DNA of 64,000 nt, from positions 63,250 to 127,249 of the forward strand of contig JBBHKE010000477.1 of the NCBI GenBank assembly GCA_037447655.1, in the 5' to 3' direction. Shown piece by piece: positions 33,437 through 46,372 of the stretch. The stretch's first letter is position 1, and every line of letters starts with the position of its first letter. The notes beneath the pieces are model-generated. The model was given only the letters and a program-made list of their open reading frames with translations. It had not been told where the DNA came from and did no database searches. This DNA comes from Zygnema cylindricum. Lineage: Eukaryota; Streptophyta; Zygnematophyceae; Zygnematales; Zygnemataceae. The translations under genes and the position numbers were made by a program.

Positions 33437-36400
33437 ATGGCTTCTGGAAGCAGAGATTTAGCATCTAATTTAGAATGTATATCTGACAGCAATTCCAAGG
33501 GAGCTAGTAAATCAGGAGGCGGCAGTCAGAGAGAGAAAAACCGAGGAGGAGAGGGAAGCGGAGGCGAAGGATCGGAAACCAAAAAGTCATCTGCCAACAT
33601 ATCCTCAAATCCTGCTTCCAAACCTTTTCTTTTCGGAAATTCTCATGCAGATTTAGGTTTAGTTCCAAACACTGGACGTCCGACTATGTTAACTACTACT
33701 CTTCCTCAATCTTCCTCTGGAGGAAGCAAGGGAGGAGTTTCTTCTCCAAGCGGTGTATCTATGGGAGGAGGAGGAAGAGCTCCTCCTCCAGGCTCTCTTC
33801 CAGCACCAGCTTCTACAGGTGATTGGAGTGAAGCTGTAGCTGCTGCAGTCGCAGCCTATCGCGCCACAGTTGTTCCCGAAATTCCTGTAGGATCCGCAAC
33901 GTCGGTTCTTTTACGAGGCGGCCTTATGGGAGTGACAAATGTCCGACCACGGGGAGGAGGAGGAGGAGGAGGAGGAGAAGGAAGGATAGCCGAACGTCAG
34001 AGGCAAGCTATTGGACAGGTGACTGATGGTAGAATAACCAGTGGACAGGTGGTAACTGTTCCAAACGATAAGCAACAGGCTGCGAAAGTTAGGAGTGGAC
34101 CGGGATCGAGGGGCGGTCCTGGGTCCCGTGGGGGGACAGGAGTTAGGGTTAGACGAGCAAAGGAGAAGGCTGCAGCGGCAGCTGCCGGAGTGATAGAAAA
34201 GGCTGCCGTCAACCATGGTCAGAAGGAAGTAATTGTCCAGGGAAATGTATTACAGGGAAGTTCTGGCTCCTCGCTTCGTCCTGTTGTGGGATCTCTTGCG
34301 GCTGTGACTGCCGCTCGAGGGCAATCATTACCACCTTCTGTAGAAACAACAGGAGTCGTTCAAGAACTTGCTCTAGGACTCTTACCTCAGGCTGGTGGGA
34401 ATAAGACCAAGAAGACAATAAGAGGAAGGGGCGGGACAGCGAGCGGCCTGAAGGAAGAGGGAAGAAGAGGGAAGGGGGAGGGGAAGGGGAAGGAAGAGGG
34501 GGAGGAAGGAGGAGGGAGGGGGAAGGAAGGGGAAGGGAGGGGGAGCTCGACAGCCGGTTTTGGAGGCAGAGATTCCGGTTGAGTCAGTCAAGCAGGGTAG
34601 GGCTGGAGGTGTGGAGGAGTGGACAATCACATCTAAACCATGCGCCGGGAAACAGGTGGGTTAGTTTAAGTAGATCAATCAAACAGGTGGGATTGGGTTA
34701 AATGATTTTTATTTTGGGCTTGGAAATCATGTTGTTGGTACAACGAGTGGGTACCTGCAGATGCCCTGGTGGCGATTTTGGCCTGTTCAGAGAATAAAAT
34801 TCCCCTGTATGGGACCCTTGAATTCTTTATATTGCCCTGTATGAATTCTCTTGTATTCCCTTGTTGGGGACCAGTGAAAGCTAAGAAAATTTAAACTATT
34901 TGAAACCTTGGGGGGTTTAGCTGGTAGATAGAGGGAAGAGTTGTTTCCTTGGAAGAAGGTTGAATTTGAAGCACAGAAAGCTTTTGCGGACTGGGAGGAA
35001 GTGGCTGACAAGGCCATTTTTTTTTTTTTTTTTGAGTCTTCGTCATGGCAGGGGTTGTGAGGGATGGGGAGCCATCTTTGAAGCACTTGAAGGAGGAAGA
35101 AGTGAGAGATCGTGGGAATTCGTGGCAACAGACGATGCCTGGAAGTGGTTTTATACGGAATGAAGCGCTGGACCCTAAGAGGGATCCTCCTACACAGTCT
35201 CATGAGAACGGGCTTTCCTCTGGTGAGTTTTATTCGATTACTTGTGTGGGAGACTTGGGCAATGTGAACAATGAGAAGAGCAGAAGTAGGGAGCACGAGC
35301 AGGAACATCGCCTTTGTTGGAGTTTTTTCGGGTCATTAAATGACCTATTTTCAATGATTGGGCAATTTCTGGCCGTAGAATTTTTGAACAGGGCTGTTAA
35401 AAACTGCCCAATCATTGAAAATGGGTCATTCAGTGAACCAAAAGCGTCACAGTCAAGACGACCCCCTAAGGTTCTTCTGGCAGCTTTGGGCAAAAATCTT
35501 TGCTTTTTTAATGAAGGAAGGAGGAAAACGATAGGCTTAGCAATCTCAGCCTTTTGAAACTATCATGAATCATCATAATGATGACGAGAGGAATTCGAAC
35601 CGAAAGTGGCGTGAGCGGCATTTAGTGAAAAGGACGCCGCCAGGGATGACTTCTAAGTTGGCAAGGAATTTAGGGAGGGAGAGATCGGTATAACTGCGTG
35701 GGTCTGAATTTGGAGCTCAGAATCACAATTAGAGCATTGCAATTCAGCACCTTAGACTTTTCTATTGGATAGTCATTCCCAGTTTTGACTGTGAGAGTCG
35801 AAGCTAGTCAATTTCTTCCCTCTTCGTGCTTTTCTGACTGGCTGTAGACACTCGATTGTTGCGTCTTTGTGTCCAATTCATTCGGTTGGAAACCTTTCAA
35901 AGTCATTAAATTCTCCATTTCTTATCCATGAGCAGATCATATGCTTAACTGCAAAGAGAATGATTACTTGAATGTAACAGTTCATTTGCAGAGAAGTCTT
36001 TTAAACAATGACAACCTTTTCCTGAGGTTTCTGACCTTTAGTAAGTTGACTACTATATGTTGCAAAACAAAACAACAATCAACAAATTAGAGATATTAAC
36101 AGGGGCTTCATTTAACTGCGATCAAAGAGGCTGGTTCCAATATGGCAGGTTTAAATGGATTTGGATCTAAGCCTGTGGATATCAGCAAGTACACTGCAGA
36201 TATTACATTGGAAAAACTTCTGTCAGGAAATTTTTCCAGACCTGCCCATGTGGGCCTTCCAAGGAGAACGCTTCAACAAACGATGAATGAAGATGATCGG
36301 ACGCAAGTGGTAATGCTCTCATCTGGTGAAAGCTGAGAACGGCATTAAGAAATTGTTGAAAGTGATGTACTTTTGTGCCAAAAGCATGGTGCCTGGTTTT

Positions 36401-39400
36401 GAAGGAAGGGGAGACGGGAGGAAAAGACAAAGTCAATCTTCTGATGTTAGTATTCTGGATGCTAGGATAAAATCTAGAGTTTCAGCTACAATTTTAGCGC
36501 TTGAGGCGAAGAGTTGCAGTGTCTGTTTGAATTACCTCACATTATCAGACAACTTTGGTGGACTTTTATGTTTGACGTTAGTTGACAAAAATGGCCCTAT
36601 AAGGTTGTCCATCTGGTTAATTTTTACAGGACTCTGTTGTAAAGCTGTAAATTTCTTCACTAGGCTCTTAGCCATTGCTCTGAAGGGTTCGCTCGTGAGT
36701 TCTAATTCTGGGAAAACTGAATTGTTCAAGCCTGAAATATGATGCATTTGACCAGAAACGTTGTACCTGGTCAGTCTGATTAAACTCGGAGGTCATTCAT
36801 TCTTCATTGCCATTAATGTAACAATTGGAGTTTTCGCAGACATGGAGTGTCCTTAATCTCATGATGGCAAGTTTAGGATTGAATGGTGCAATGCCACCTG
36901 GCAACAAGCAGATGGATAACAGACTTCAAAATGGAAGCGAGGCAGGCAAGGTTGCTGACTTGGTATGGACCTCTTCTCTCCAATGAAGCACCAGTTTTGA
37001 TACCACAAATCTTTTCTGGTGGAGTTTCCATAGCATTCCTCCCTAGCAAAGCGAGGGAGGAATGGAGAGATAGAAGTACACTTGGCGTGAGAAGCTATGT
37101 CTAGAAGGCTGCAGGATGATGTCGTAGGTCAGATTTTTTAAAACTGTTTTCATGATGCTTTAGAATGTCGTTTGTTGATAGAATCTTTAGGATGATTTAG
37201 GGGTATGTATTCATGTGGAAACGTTGGATTTATGTGGGAACTGCAGGGAAAGAAATTGCCTCAAATTTTTTCGGTTAATCGGCTTCCCTTACTCAGTTTG
37301 GAGGACTTTATGGCCAAAATGCAATGGCCTGACTACAATTTTCAACTGGATACCATGATGCGCCAGGGGACTTTGGAGGCAGGATATGGCAAAGAGAGAT
37401 CTTTAGTAGACGCAGAAAGTTCTGAGTGGAGAGAGGGAATAAAGATAGGGGCAAATGGGGGACAGGAGGCAGTTGGGACAGGGGAGATGGGAGGAAGAAA
37501 GGACCACAGGATTGGGTCAGAGCTTACGGGAAATGGACCAAAATATGCTGACGTTAGGCCTGGATTAGAGCTGAAAGAGAATGGACTGAAATATCCAGAC
37601 CTTCGAGCTTTTGGTGGTAACCAATGGGAAGCGATGGAGGAAATGGAGGAGACAAGGCACGAGGCGATTTTAAAAAAGAGTTGTGAAGCTGGGACAAAGA
37701 GTCAGAGCCATGAAGTTGAGTGTACAAGTGATAGTAGGGCACAAGTTTGGGACATGGGAAAATCGATGAAAGAAAGGAAGGAGGAAGAAGCAAAGATGAG
37801 ATATCCCACGCCTATAAATGTGAAAGATGGTGGAATTGGAGTGCCATCAATTGGAGAAAATGAGCAACTGGTGAAGAAAGAACGGCTTAGCAGTAGGGAA
37901 AATCTGGAAGGTATGATGGAGAGGTTCAGGGCGGAGGAGAGGGAAAGGGTAAGGGAAGGAGAAGAGGCAGATGGGAGCAGTGGGAAGAATAGTGCTCCTT
38001 TGTACGAAATGCGAAAGAAAAATGGAGGGAATTCTATGGAAATTGAGGGTGAGGAGAAGATCAACAAAGACACGAAAGGGATCATGAAGGGAAGAACAGA
38101 AGGGGAAGAAAGGTCGGTGGAGGTTGTTGAGTCATTTGGAAAGGTGAAAGGAGAAGAAGGTATTTTGACAAATACAGTGGGTGTGCACGAAGAATTAAGT
38201 ACTTCGGAGAAAAAAAGTTTTGTAGAACAGCAGCATATGGAGGCAATGGGAGGCGTAAGTCAAGATATTGCCACAACAAAGGAAGGAATTTGGAAAGGTG
38301 ACGAAGAAGTAGGTAAGGAAATGGGGATTAAAGGATTGCATATTGTTAGCGATAGTAATATAGGGGAGCAACAAATTGGAGCTTCAGACGTCCCTAACAA
38401 TGGAATCGATGATTTGAAGCCCGTAAAAGGTAAAGGGAGAGGTACAAGCACTGGATGGAGGTTACAAAAGAAGGAAGTATCAGTAAGTGAGAAGTTTGGG
38501 GGGGGAGGAGGAGGAGGGGGAGGAGGAGGAGGAAGTGGTAAAGAAGGGAGGGGTGGACGAGGAGAAACACAGGTGGACAGTGGAGCATCTGGAAAGGAGC
38601 CTCAAAGGACAAAGGAAAGGACTTTAAAGGAGAGAAGGGAGGCTGCAAAATTGCGTGTTCAAATGGGCAAGCAGGAAAAACAAGCAGCAGAAGGTCCTAC
38701 CAGGCTTGTCTCTCCTGTCTCTACCCCACCTCAAGATGTATCCCCTACTGAAACACTACAACCTTTCAATGGGGCCCATGATACACCTGTAGTTACAAGA
38801 CTCCCAAGAGTTTCTGACGATTTGACTGGGAATGGGAGCGATAGAAGTGGTAGTGGTGGCACTCCATCGAATGCAGTTGGTGAGACGCCTTTAGGAATAG
38901 GGGCATCAATAGATGATAAATTGGGGAATAGTAGTCACCCAACTTCTCCCTCTCCCTCTTCTCAGGCTATTCTCCCTCTCGTTTTTGCTGCTGCGACTGG
39001 ATTAAATAACAAACCTGGGGAAGATCTTCGGTGGGATGAAAAATCCGGAATGTTTTCAAGAGGGGACTCTCTCCGAGGTATTATTCCTTCTGGGCAGGGA
39101 ACTACTCGAGTCCGTCCTACAAAAGCCGTCCCAAGAAGGAAAGCCTCTCCTTTCTCTACGGCCTTGACTCTTGCAAGTAAAGCTTCTAGTACAGGAGGCG
39201 TAGTTGCGGGTCCGAAATCCTCTCCCTCTTCTGCAGCCTCGGCTTTGGCCCATTCGTTGGCGTCTGGATTGGGAAAAGGGGAAATGGCAAAATTGCGACT
39301 CGATGATCCATATGATTTGGGGACAGATGAGGCTGGAGAGCATGCTGGAGGGGGAGGAGGGCAAGTCTCAAGAGGAGAGAGAGAGAGAGCAACAGGACTG

Positions 39401-42400
39401 TTGCGAAGAGAAGGAAGCTTGAGTTGTACTTCGAGTGTAGATCCCGCAAAGGGTTTGCTGGAGTTGTCAAGTGTTGGGAAAGGACAGACGTTAATGGGAC
39501 AACCAGGAGTTCGTCCCGACCAACATGGTTCAGAAGTTGGACTCAAAGCTCCTTCTCCCATGTGGCAAACTATGAATCGTGAGGAAACTTCCGGGAAACC
39601 AATGCCCTCAGGGACACTCAGTGCTGCCCTTGTAGCCGCTACAAGAGCAGCAGGGGGTTCTCCAATTCTGGAACCTTCGAGTGTCTCTGAAGGAGCTCCT
39701 CCTCCTCTTCCTCCTCCTCCTCCTTCCTCTTCCAGTCTTCCAGATGTCAGCCCACAGCGTGGAAATTTTGATCGGGTACGTCCAGGGATCATTGGGAGTC
39801 TTAATTCAGGGAACGAAAGTGGAATGTTGCGTCCTCCACTCTCTCCCCGTCCTCTCTCCCCCCATGGTGAATCTCACAAAAAACAGAGGATGGTGCCACA
39901 TGTTTTACAAGCGGCTGTTAGTAGAAGCTCAACTTCGGAGGAACTGCAGAGAGGGAGAGTGGAGGAGGTTGGAGGAGGCGGCCAGTTGCCAGAAAAGAAG
40001 GAGGTGGACATAGGGCAGGGGATGAGGGAGACAGGTGATGGACCAAGAACAGGTAACGAAGGAGAGAATGCATCACCTCCTGTCTATAGAGATGCCCTAG
40101 AAGCTTTACTTGCCTCCATAGCTTCGAGGGTTACTGCTTTGGAAGGGTTGGGGGAGGCTGAGAGGAGAGTGGTAGGCATTAAGGATCCTGAAGCGGTTCA
40201 GTTGACTCAAAAGGAGGAGACTAATGCCCAGGAAGGAGTTAGTGGAAGTGCATTGAAACCACATGTTGATTTTAGGACTAATAATGAAGGGCATGGAACA
40301 TCGAAAGGAGATGTTGAAAGGGGGGAATTCGAGAAAAAAGAAGCTGCTAAAGGGGAGCATGTGGAGGAAGAGGGCATAGAAGTTCTTGCTGAACTGGCAT
40401 TGGACAGTAAGGGCAGTACAGATCACAAGAGTAAGGGCAAGAAGAAGGATATGAATGGAGGAAAAGGAAACAACACGCAGAAAACTGGGGATGACAAAAC
40501 TGTGCATGGCAAAGTAGAGAAAAAGGGTGAGGGAGGGAGGGAGGAGGCTGTGAATGGAGTACAGGGAAGGGAGAAGAACATGATTAACCCGCAGGAAGGG
40601 GAGGCAATCCTAACTACTGACAGCAAGAAACGAACCATCGGGCTTTTGCAAACTGGAGATTCTCAGGTTTCGTACAAAAAACGCCCAAAACTGCAGAGTT
40701 CAGGTGGTAGCTTGAGCAAGGTGATAGGAGATAGGGGACAAGGTAAACAAGATATAATCAATACTGAAGTTAAGAGGGACACCAAAAAGGAGACGGGAGA
40801 GGATATCAAGGTTGACCAACCCAATCCTATGAAAGTTGATACAGACTGTTTAGCTAGGGCTGTGACTGAGAAAGAGAGGGAGAGTTCGGGGATTCTTCCT
40901 CACCAAACGCTAATCGAGCTCACAACTGAAATCAAGAATGAAGATAGTCAAGGGAAGGATGATTCTGTCAAGGTTGAAGTGGTTGATGGTAGATTTAAGA
41001 GCCCCAAAACAGAGCCTATGGGTACAAATATGAAAGATGCGAATCAAAGCCATAATATTGAAGTAGAGTCCAACTCTATTATGATTAATGAACCAGAGTT
41101 GAGCGGAAAATTCTTTGAGTTCGAGGATTCAGGTGAGTCATTTGCTTTTATACATTGTAGATAACATGTCCTAAATAGCTGCACTTTCTTGAGCTGCTTT
41201 CTCTTGTCCTAATTTAAACTTCAACTTCTGAGGCGACATGCGTTAAAGGCTTTGTTACTGTCAAAAGAAAGCGTTTGTTTTTATTATAAATACTAAAAAA
41301 ATTGAGCAGGAAGGCAGTTTTGTTGCTGTTTAGTTGACTACTTCTTTTTATCAATGCACTAGATAAAACCAATAGTGTTGTTTAGTTACTTCAGCACTAT
41401 TTATGCGTATTCAAGGCTGTCTAGTGTATAGCATGAATAGCGTGTGCCCCTTATCTGTGAGAAATATACCAACATTTGCATGGAGTAGAATTCGTCACTT
41501 TCAGAGCCTGCTAATGCAGCCCGCATTCGTCTTAAACACAAAACTATGTGCATATGCGGATGTTTGTGGAGAATTAGTTCCTTTGGTTTGAGTTTTTTCC
41601 TGGTTTTGTGTGACGTTTCCTTGTCCAGTTTTCCTGGCACTGACTTTTTAACACCAAACCATAAATGTGTGTGGATGTTGTGGAGAAATCGTTTTTGGTT
41701 TCATGAATTTTTCCTTGTTTGAATTTTTCCTTGGAATTTTTCCGGGCACTGACTTTTTGCAGATATTATGTCACCAGGGGCAGCCGAGGCAGCTTATCTG
41801 CTGTGCAGTCTCTCTGGGAATGTGAGATTTCAAGGACTAGAAGAGGAGGACAATACTAAAAAAATACAAAAATTAGAGCCGTACTGGAGACAACCATCGC
41901 AAATTGCGGAGAATGCTCCAAAAAACAGCCATCGGAGGTCATCAGGAACCTCTCAAAGGAAGAAGATGGGAGATAAGACACGTGAGGGAACCATGGGAGG
42001 GAAGCCACCTTCTGGGGCTAAAGGAAGAGGAGGAGGCAATTCTGGTAATGCGAAACTAGAACTACCCAAGACTCAGAGACGGAAAACTGAGAAGGGAACT
42101 GAAAAGGGAACTGAAAAGGGGAGTGAGAAAGGGAGTGAGAAGGGGAATGAGAAAGGGAGTGAGAAAGGGAGTGAGAAGGGGAGTGAGAAAGGGAGTGAGA
42201 AGGGGAGTGAGAAAGGGAGTGAGAAGGGGAGTGAGAAAGGGAGTGAGAAGGGGAGTGAGAAAGGGAGTGAGAAGGGGAGTGAGAAGGGGAGTGAGAAAGG
42301 GAGTGAGAAAGGGAGTGAGAAAGGGAGTGAGAAGGGGAGTGAAAAAGGGAGTGAGAAAGGGAGCGATAAGGGGAGTGAAAAGGGGAGTGAGAAGTCGATG

Positions 42401-43249
42401 AAGGTAGAGAATAATGCAATCTCCCCCATGGGGCCTCCACAAATGAATGAGAAAGGGAATAAAGAGATAGGAAAACCCCCAACTGGCTTAGGCCCAGAGG
42501 TAATACCGTTACCCAACGGTTTATTGAAATCTTCGATTTCTACAAAGTCAATACCACCTCTTCCCTCGAGTTTGACCCAGTCAGAGGGAAGGGGAGGACA
42601 AAGTTTGAGCTCCTCGGGTCAAAGGCTTTTACCACCCTCTCCTTCTCCTTTGGTGAGAATACCTTCGGTTCCTCAAACAAAGGACGGAAAACTGTCATTA
42701 GATGCAAGTAGGGAAGACAGTCAGGAATCGGGTCCTGTGGCACGGGGGAGATCAAGGAGAAAGGGGAAAGAAGGAGCTATTGGGAAAAATGGAACAGGAG
42801 AGAGAGAGAGAGGTGAGGTGTCTCCAGTTGTGGGTACCAAAGGAGAGAAGATAAGTGTGGAAAAACGACAAAAAGGACATGCAGGTGAGGAAGATGAGGG
42901 AGAAACAGCGAGACATCGCACTGTTGGGGAGGATGGAGCAAGTAGAAGTGGAGGTGAGGAAGACGCAAAGAGGGAGGAGAGTGCGAGTGGGGGGGGGGGA
43001 GGAGGAGATGACTTGAAAGACGCAAGAAAACGGAAAAAGAAAAGGGAAGAAGAGAGAGGAGTGCTGGGCAAGGGAGGGGGAGGAGGGAGTCGAGGGGTCG
43101 GAATGGGAGGAGAGAGACGGGAGGAGAGAAAAGGACAACAGGAGAATTCTGAAAGTACAGAAGATAGACGACAACCCGCAGTGAAAGTTAGGAGGCTTTC
43201 TTCGATAGAATTTGTGAGCAGGACAGGTGGCAGCAAAACAGGAAAGTGA
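33437..43249 (+). CDS. very large low-complexity protein, probably nuclear, six-exon gene, function unknown
   Basis: A plus-strand gene starting ATGGCTTCTGGAAG. Exons 2-6 join in phase at GT-AG sites: 35052-35222, 36149-36309, 36840-36962, 37247-41132 and 41763-43249 (stop TGA). Exon 1 starts at 33437 and ends at either 34394 (phase fits exon 2) or 34655 (needs a frameshift in a GGAAGG tract). About 2,300 residues are mostly disordered: S/G-rich start, poly-G runs, A-rich helix, a basic stretch GVRVRRAKEKAAAAAAG, many K/E/G segments, poly-P, and a (GSEK)n tract near the end. More folded-looking parts are VDISKYTADITLEKLLSGNF (exon 3), WSVLNLMMASLGLNG (exon 4), LPQIFSVNRLPLLSLEDFM (start of exon 5) and SPGAAEAAYLLCSLSGNVRF (start of exon 6). 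Basic KKRPKLQ and RKRKKKREE clusters suggest nuclear import. I recognise no family; a chromatin or transcription role is only a guess. Confidence 0.7.
42089..42393 (+). repeat. 12-bp coding minisatellite, (GSEK)n
   Basis: About 26 tandem copies of GGGAGTGAGAAR encode GSEK, flanked by variant GTEK, GNEK and GSDK units. The repeat gives open frames on all three opposite-strand phases (PFSL, HSLS and TPFL repeats), which are not genes. Purifying selection on the frame is suggested by synonymous A/G variation at the lysine third position. Confidence 0.95.
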
Positions 43250-44229
43250 TTTTTTCAGTTACTTGCCAAAAAAACATAATTTGTTTTTCAGCATTTTTAC
43301 CAGAATCTTAACTTTGCCGGGAACTCGACACTGTAAGCTTTAATTGCGTAAGTTTGTTCGACTAAGGGTTGTTTTCGCCAAAGTTTGTTTTTACAAACCG
43401 TAAAACGGACAACCACGATATACTTGATTAACCCGATTTTAGAGTTTAGGGTTTGCAAAAGTGATAGCACAAAGCACTTAGAGCCGCTGGGTTCGCGTTT
43501 GCGGCATTCTGTTTAATATGTGGAGAGCTCTTTGATTTTATGGGCTTGCTTTGCGAGCCCGCTTTGCATCACGTCGCTTTTCCTTCGTTCTTTTCTTTCT
43601 AAATAGAAAAGCTTGGCTTTTTAGATGACAGCAGTAGAGGGTGTGTACATAAAAGGCAAATGTTCGGATGCTCGTAGTCAAATCTGACTCTTGTCTTTTT
43701 TCTTGTTCTTCTTTTCGGTTTCGGGTAAAAAAAACCGAAAGCCAACATCTTCTAGAAGCTGTCTTTTCTTGCTTTCTACGTTGGCACTGTACAATTTTTT
43801 TGGTTGCCTTTGGAAATTTTGAGGCAACATAACGGGTTTCAGAGTAGCAGTTAAAGACACGTTCGAATTGAACAGTTAATGGTGATGATGTGTTGCCAAT
43901 TTGTAAATGTGTTTTATGTTATCATGTCACAACCATGTCATATGTAAATGAGGATGTGTCTTTCACTTATGTTGTACCAGCAAGGAATATAGATATTTTG
44001 TTTATGATTAATTTTGGTTTGGACACGGGGACTTTTCTTTGCTAGTCTTTTGCTTATTTTCTCACGGATTCTGATAATCTGAGGAAATTTTGTCTTCTAT
44101 ACATTTGTGTTTTTGGAGCTCAGGCATACGCATTGTCCTTGAAAGTCGTAACCATTCAAACGCTCAAAAACAGTTGGAAACACTATGTGCGGTCTCCCAT
44201 ACTAAAAATGTAATAGTACGTAAAACTTT
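43250..44229. other. 3' flank of the large gene, no gene seen
   Basis: Holds the presumed 3' UTR and AT-rich intergenic sequence, with no recognised exon. A short frame at 43678-43860 on the minus strand has no motif. Confidence 0.5.
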
Positions 44230-44234
44230 ATTCA

Positions 44235-46372
44235 TCATGTTACCTTAAGAAAAAAAAAAATGGGGCCGACTTTATTAAAAAGCGCGATGGTAAACCATCT
44301 GAGTCCATAGGAACAAAAAGAAGTAGCATTGCTAAAACTGAAAAACCACATAACAAGGGAATAAACAAAAGGGAAAATCAAGGCAAAAACGAAAATACGA
44401 AAGGATGGCAGGGAAGTCGAAAACACCCAAGAAAGCAAAATCTAACAAACAAACCATCAAAGGAAAAAGCTAACACGTAGCAAAAAATACCCAACAGAAC
44501 TAAGAATTTACGGAAAGCAACCACGTAAGTCCCCGAATCCTGGAGGAGCACGAGGAGGAAGTTCCGGAACACGCCGTCGATCCATAACGGCAATAGACGA
44601 TCGAAGTAATATAGAAGCCAACACTCGTTGTAGGGCCACGGAAAAACGTTGACGATAAAAAGAAGTAAGGACTGAAACTGGAGGGCTCCCAAGTCCTCGC
44701 CTCTCGAACGAGCGCCGACCACAAGTACGGAAAAACTCGTCCAAAGCCACACCCAAACAACCAAATATCTCGACCGCCATCGGAATGAAGCCATCCATAG
44801 CGTCGCGATGGGCATAATCACGCTCTTTCCTTTTAGCTGCGTCACGGGCAGCCACTCCCATATGCCGAGCCGCTTGGTTGACGATTGTAGTTGAGGTAGG
44901 GTTCGTCAAACCAATGTCACCAAATGTACGACGCACACCATCAAGTAATACAAGGTCGATCCGACGCGAAGGAATAATGTGAGAGACCTCGCGACGAACA
45001 GAAAATCCCCCCTCAAAAGCGATAGTAGCGATGGTGTCTCGAATCGTGTCGTGCGCATGAATCAACTCGCCCCCGTGGGAGCAACGAAGCAAATGGACCC
45101 CGTCAAGCTTGAGAACATGGCCGCAGGAGCATACAAGTGAGCCAAGCAAAGGTGGGTGAGGGAGGCCAAGCAAGAACCTAAGGGCCGTGGTGAACTGAGC
45201 AGGGGTGAAACGAAGAGTGGATAAGATAAGAACGGCCAATAGCCAAGCTCCAGAGCCAGGTCCGCCACAAGATAGAAAATGTGCACGCGAAGAATTGGAA
45301 GGAAGCGCCTGAAGAAGCTCGGATTTAATAGCGGCGACAACCCGATCAGAAATGGTTTCCTGAACACGCGCAACTGATGTCGTAACGAGGGTGGAAAAAA
45401 TCGGCATGTCCTCGATAGCAGCCGGGGTAAGAGAACGTGATGCATCCAAAAGGGACCGCTGGAAGGCGAGCTCACCATCCGAAACACGGGGAACCACAGC
45501 CGCAAGAATAGGAGTGTCCCCGGCCAAAAAACGAGAGACAATAGTGGAAGCAATAAGCACCAACTCCCCAAATAGGCGGCTGGAGCAACACGCGCCGTCG
45601 AGAGTAAACCCAAACCGCCAGCCGAGACACGAAGAGAGGCTTGGATGCGTGCCGCAGGCCCAGACTCGCGATCAAAAGCTCCACGGCCCAACAAAGTGTG
45701 GAGGACATTCATAAGCCGATCAACGAATGCAGAAAGTGAGGACACAAAGGACGGGGTGGGAGGGGAAGTCGGAGTAAGGTAGGAGGGTCGGTGAGGAAAA
45801 CACCGTGTGAGAAGAGCAAAGGCCACCTGGGGATCAGAAAGGTGAGGAAGGTCGTCCACGTGGGATAAATCTGTCTGAAGAGAGGAATCAAGGAATGTCG
45901 TGACGTATGGATCGGAACCCAGTGGGCAACCCAACACGCGAATGCCTTCAGAAGGAGGAGGAGTCTGAAAACCAAGAGGGGGAGTGAAAGGAGGAGGAAT
46001 AGGACGTGGGGACCAAACAACACACTTAGAGGGCTGGACCGAAAGATTGAGTTCGGCCAAGCGAGCCTTGAAAAAGTCATAGGCCGGTATAACTTGATCC
46101 GAAGGACCAATAATGTGTGTGTCATCTGCAACTGAAGGGAAAAGACAAGAAGGATAAGCACTTGCGGAAGCTCGGATGGGGCGGTAATGGGCTAGGGAAA
46201 ACAAAGGGCCCCCAAGAGGATCACCCTGACGAGTGCCAGTCGTGGAGGAAAATGGGACCAAATCATCATCACTGGAGAAAGAGAGGCTTTTTGCTCAGTG
46301 AATAAAAAGCTCTCACAAAAGGAAATATCTGGGCAATCGAGGAAGGTGCAGCCATAAGCTCCGAAAAAATAG
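44235..46372 (-). pseudogene. non-LTR retrotransposon copy 1: reverse transcriptase, CCHC knuckle and restriction-like endonuclease (frameshifted, 5'-truncated)
   Basis: Read on the minus strand, a short piece (46372-46280, PSSIAQIFPFVRAFYSLS) is followed after a frameshift by the reverse transcriptase palm: TGTRQGDPLGGPLFSLAHY and the catalytic VADDTHIIG, then the thumb (SAGGLGLLSTARVAPAAYLGSW). A second frameshift near 45560 leads to 351 codons with STLRFTPAQFTTALRFLLG, a knuckle CSCGHVLKLDGVHLLRC (C-x-C-x9-H-x3-C) and RIDLVLLDG...FGDIGLTNP, the pattern of a restriction-like endonuclease. This order is that of R2/R4/NeSL-type elements, where the endonuclease follows the polymerase. About 500 residues of N-terminus are missing. 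The 3' end, with TACCATCGCGCTTTTTAATA (about 44272-44291), recurs in fragments at 46.6 and 47.0 kb. Confidence 0.8.

Noticed and set aside
38962-39792. Minus-strand frame of 276 codons
   Set aside because: Antisense to a long coding exon of the large plus-strand gene; no motif or splice context of its own.
42018-42516. Opposite-strand PFSL, HSLS and TPFL repeat proteins
   Set aside because: Shadows of the (GSEK)n coding repeat; a 12-bp unit without stops is open in many frames.
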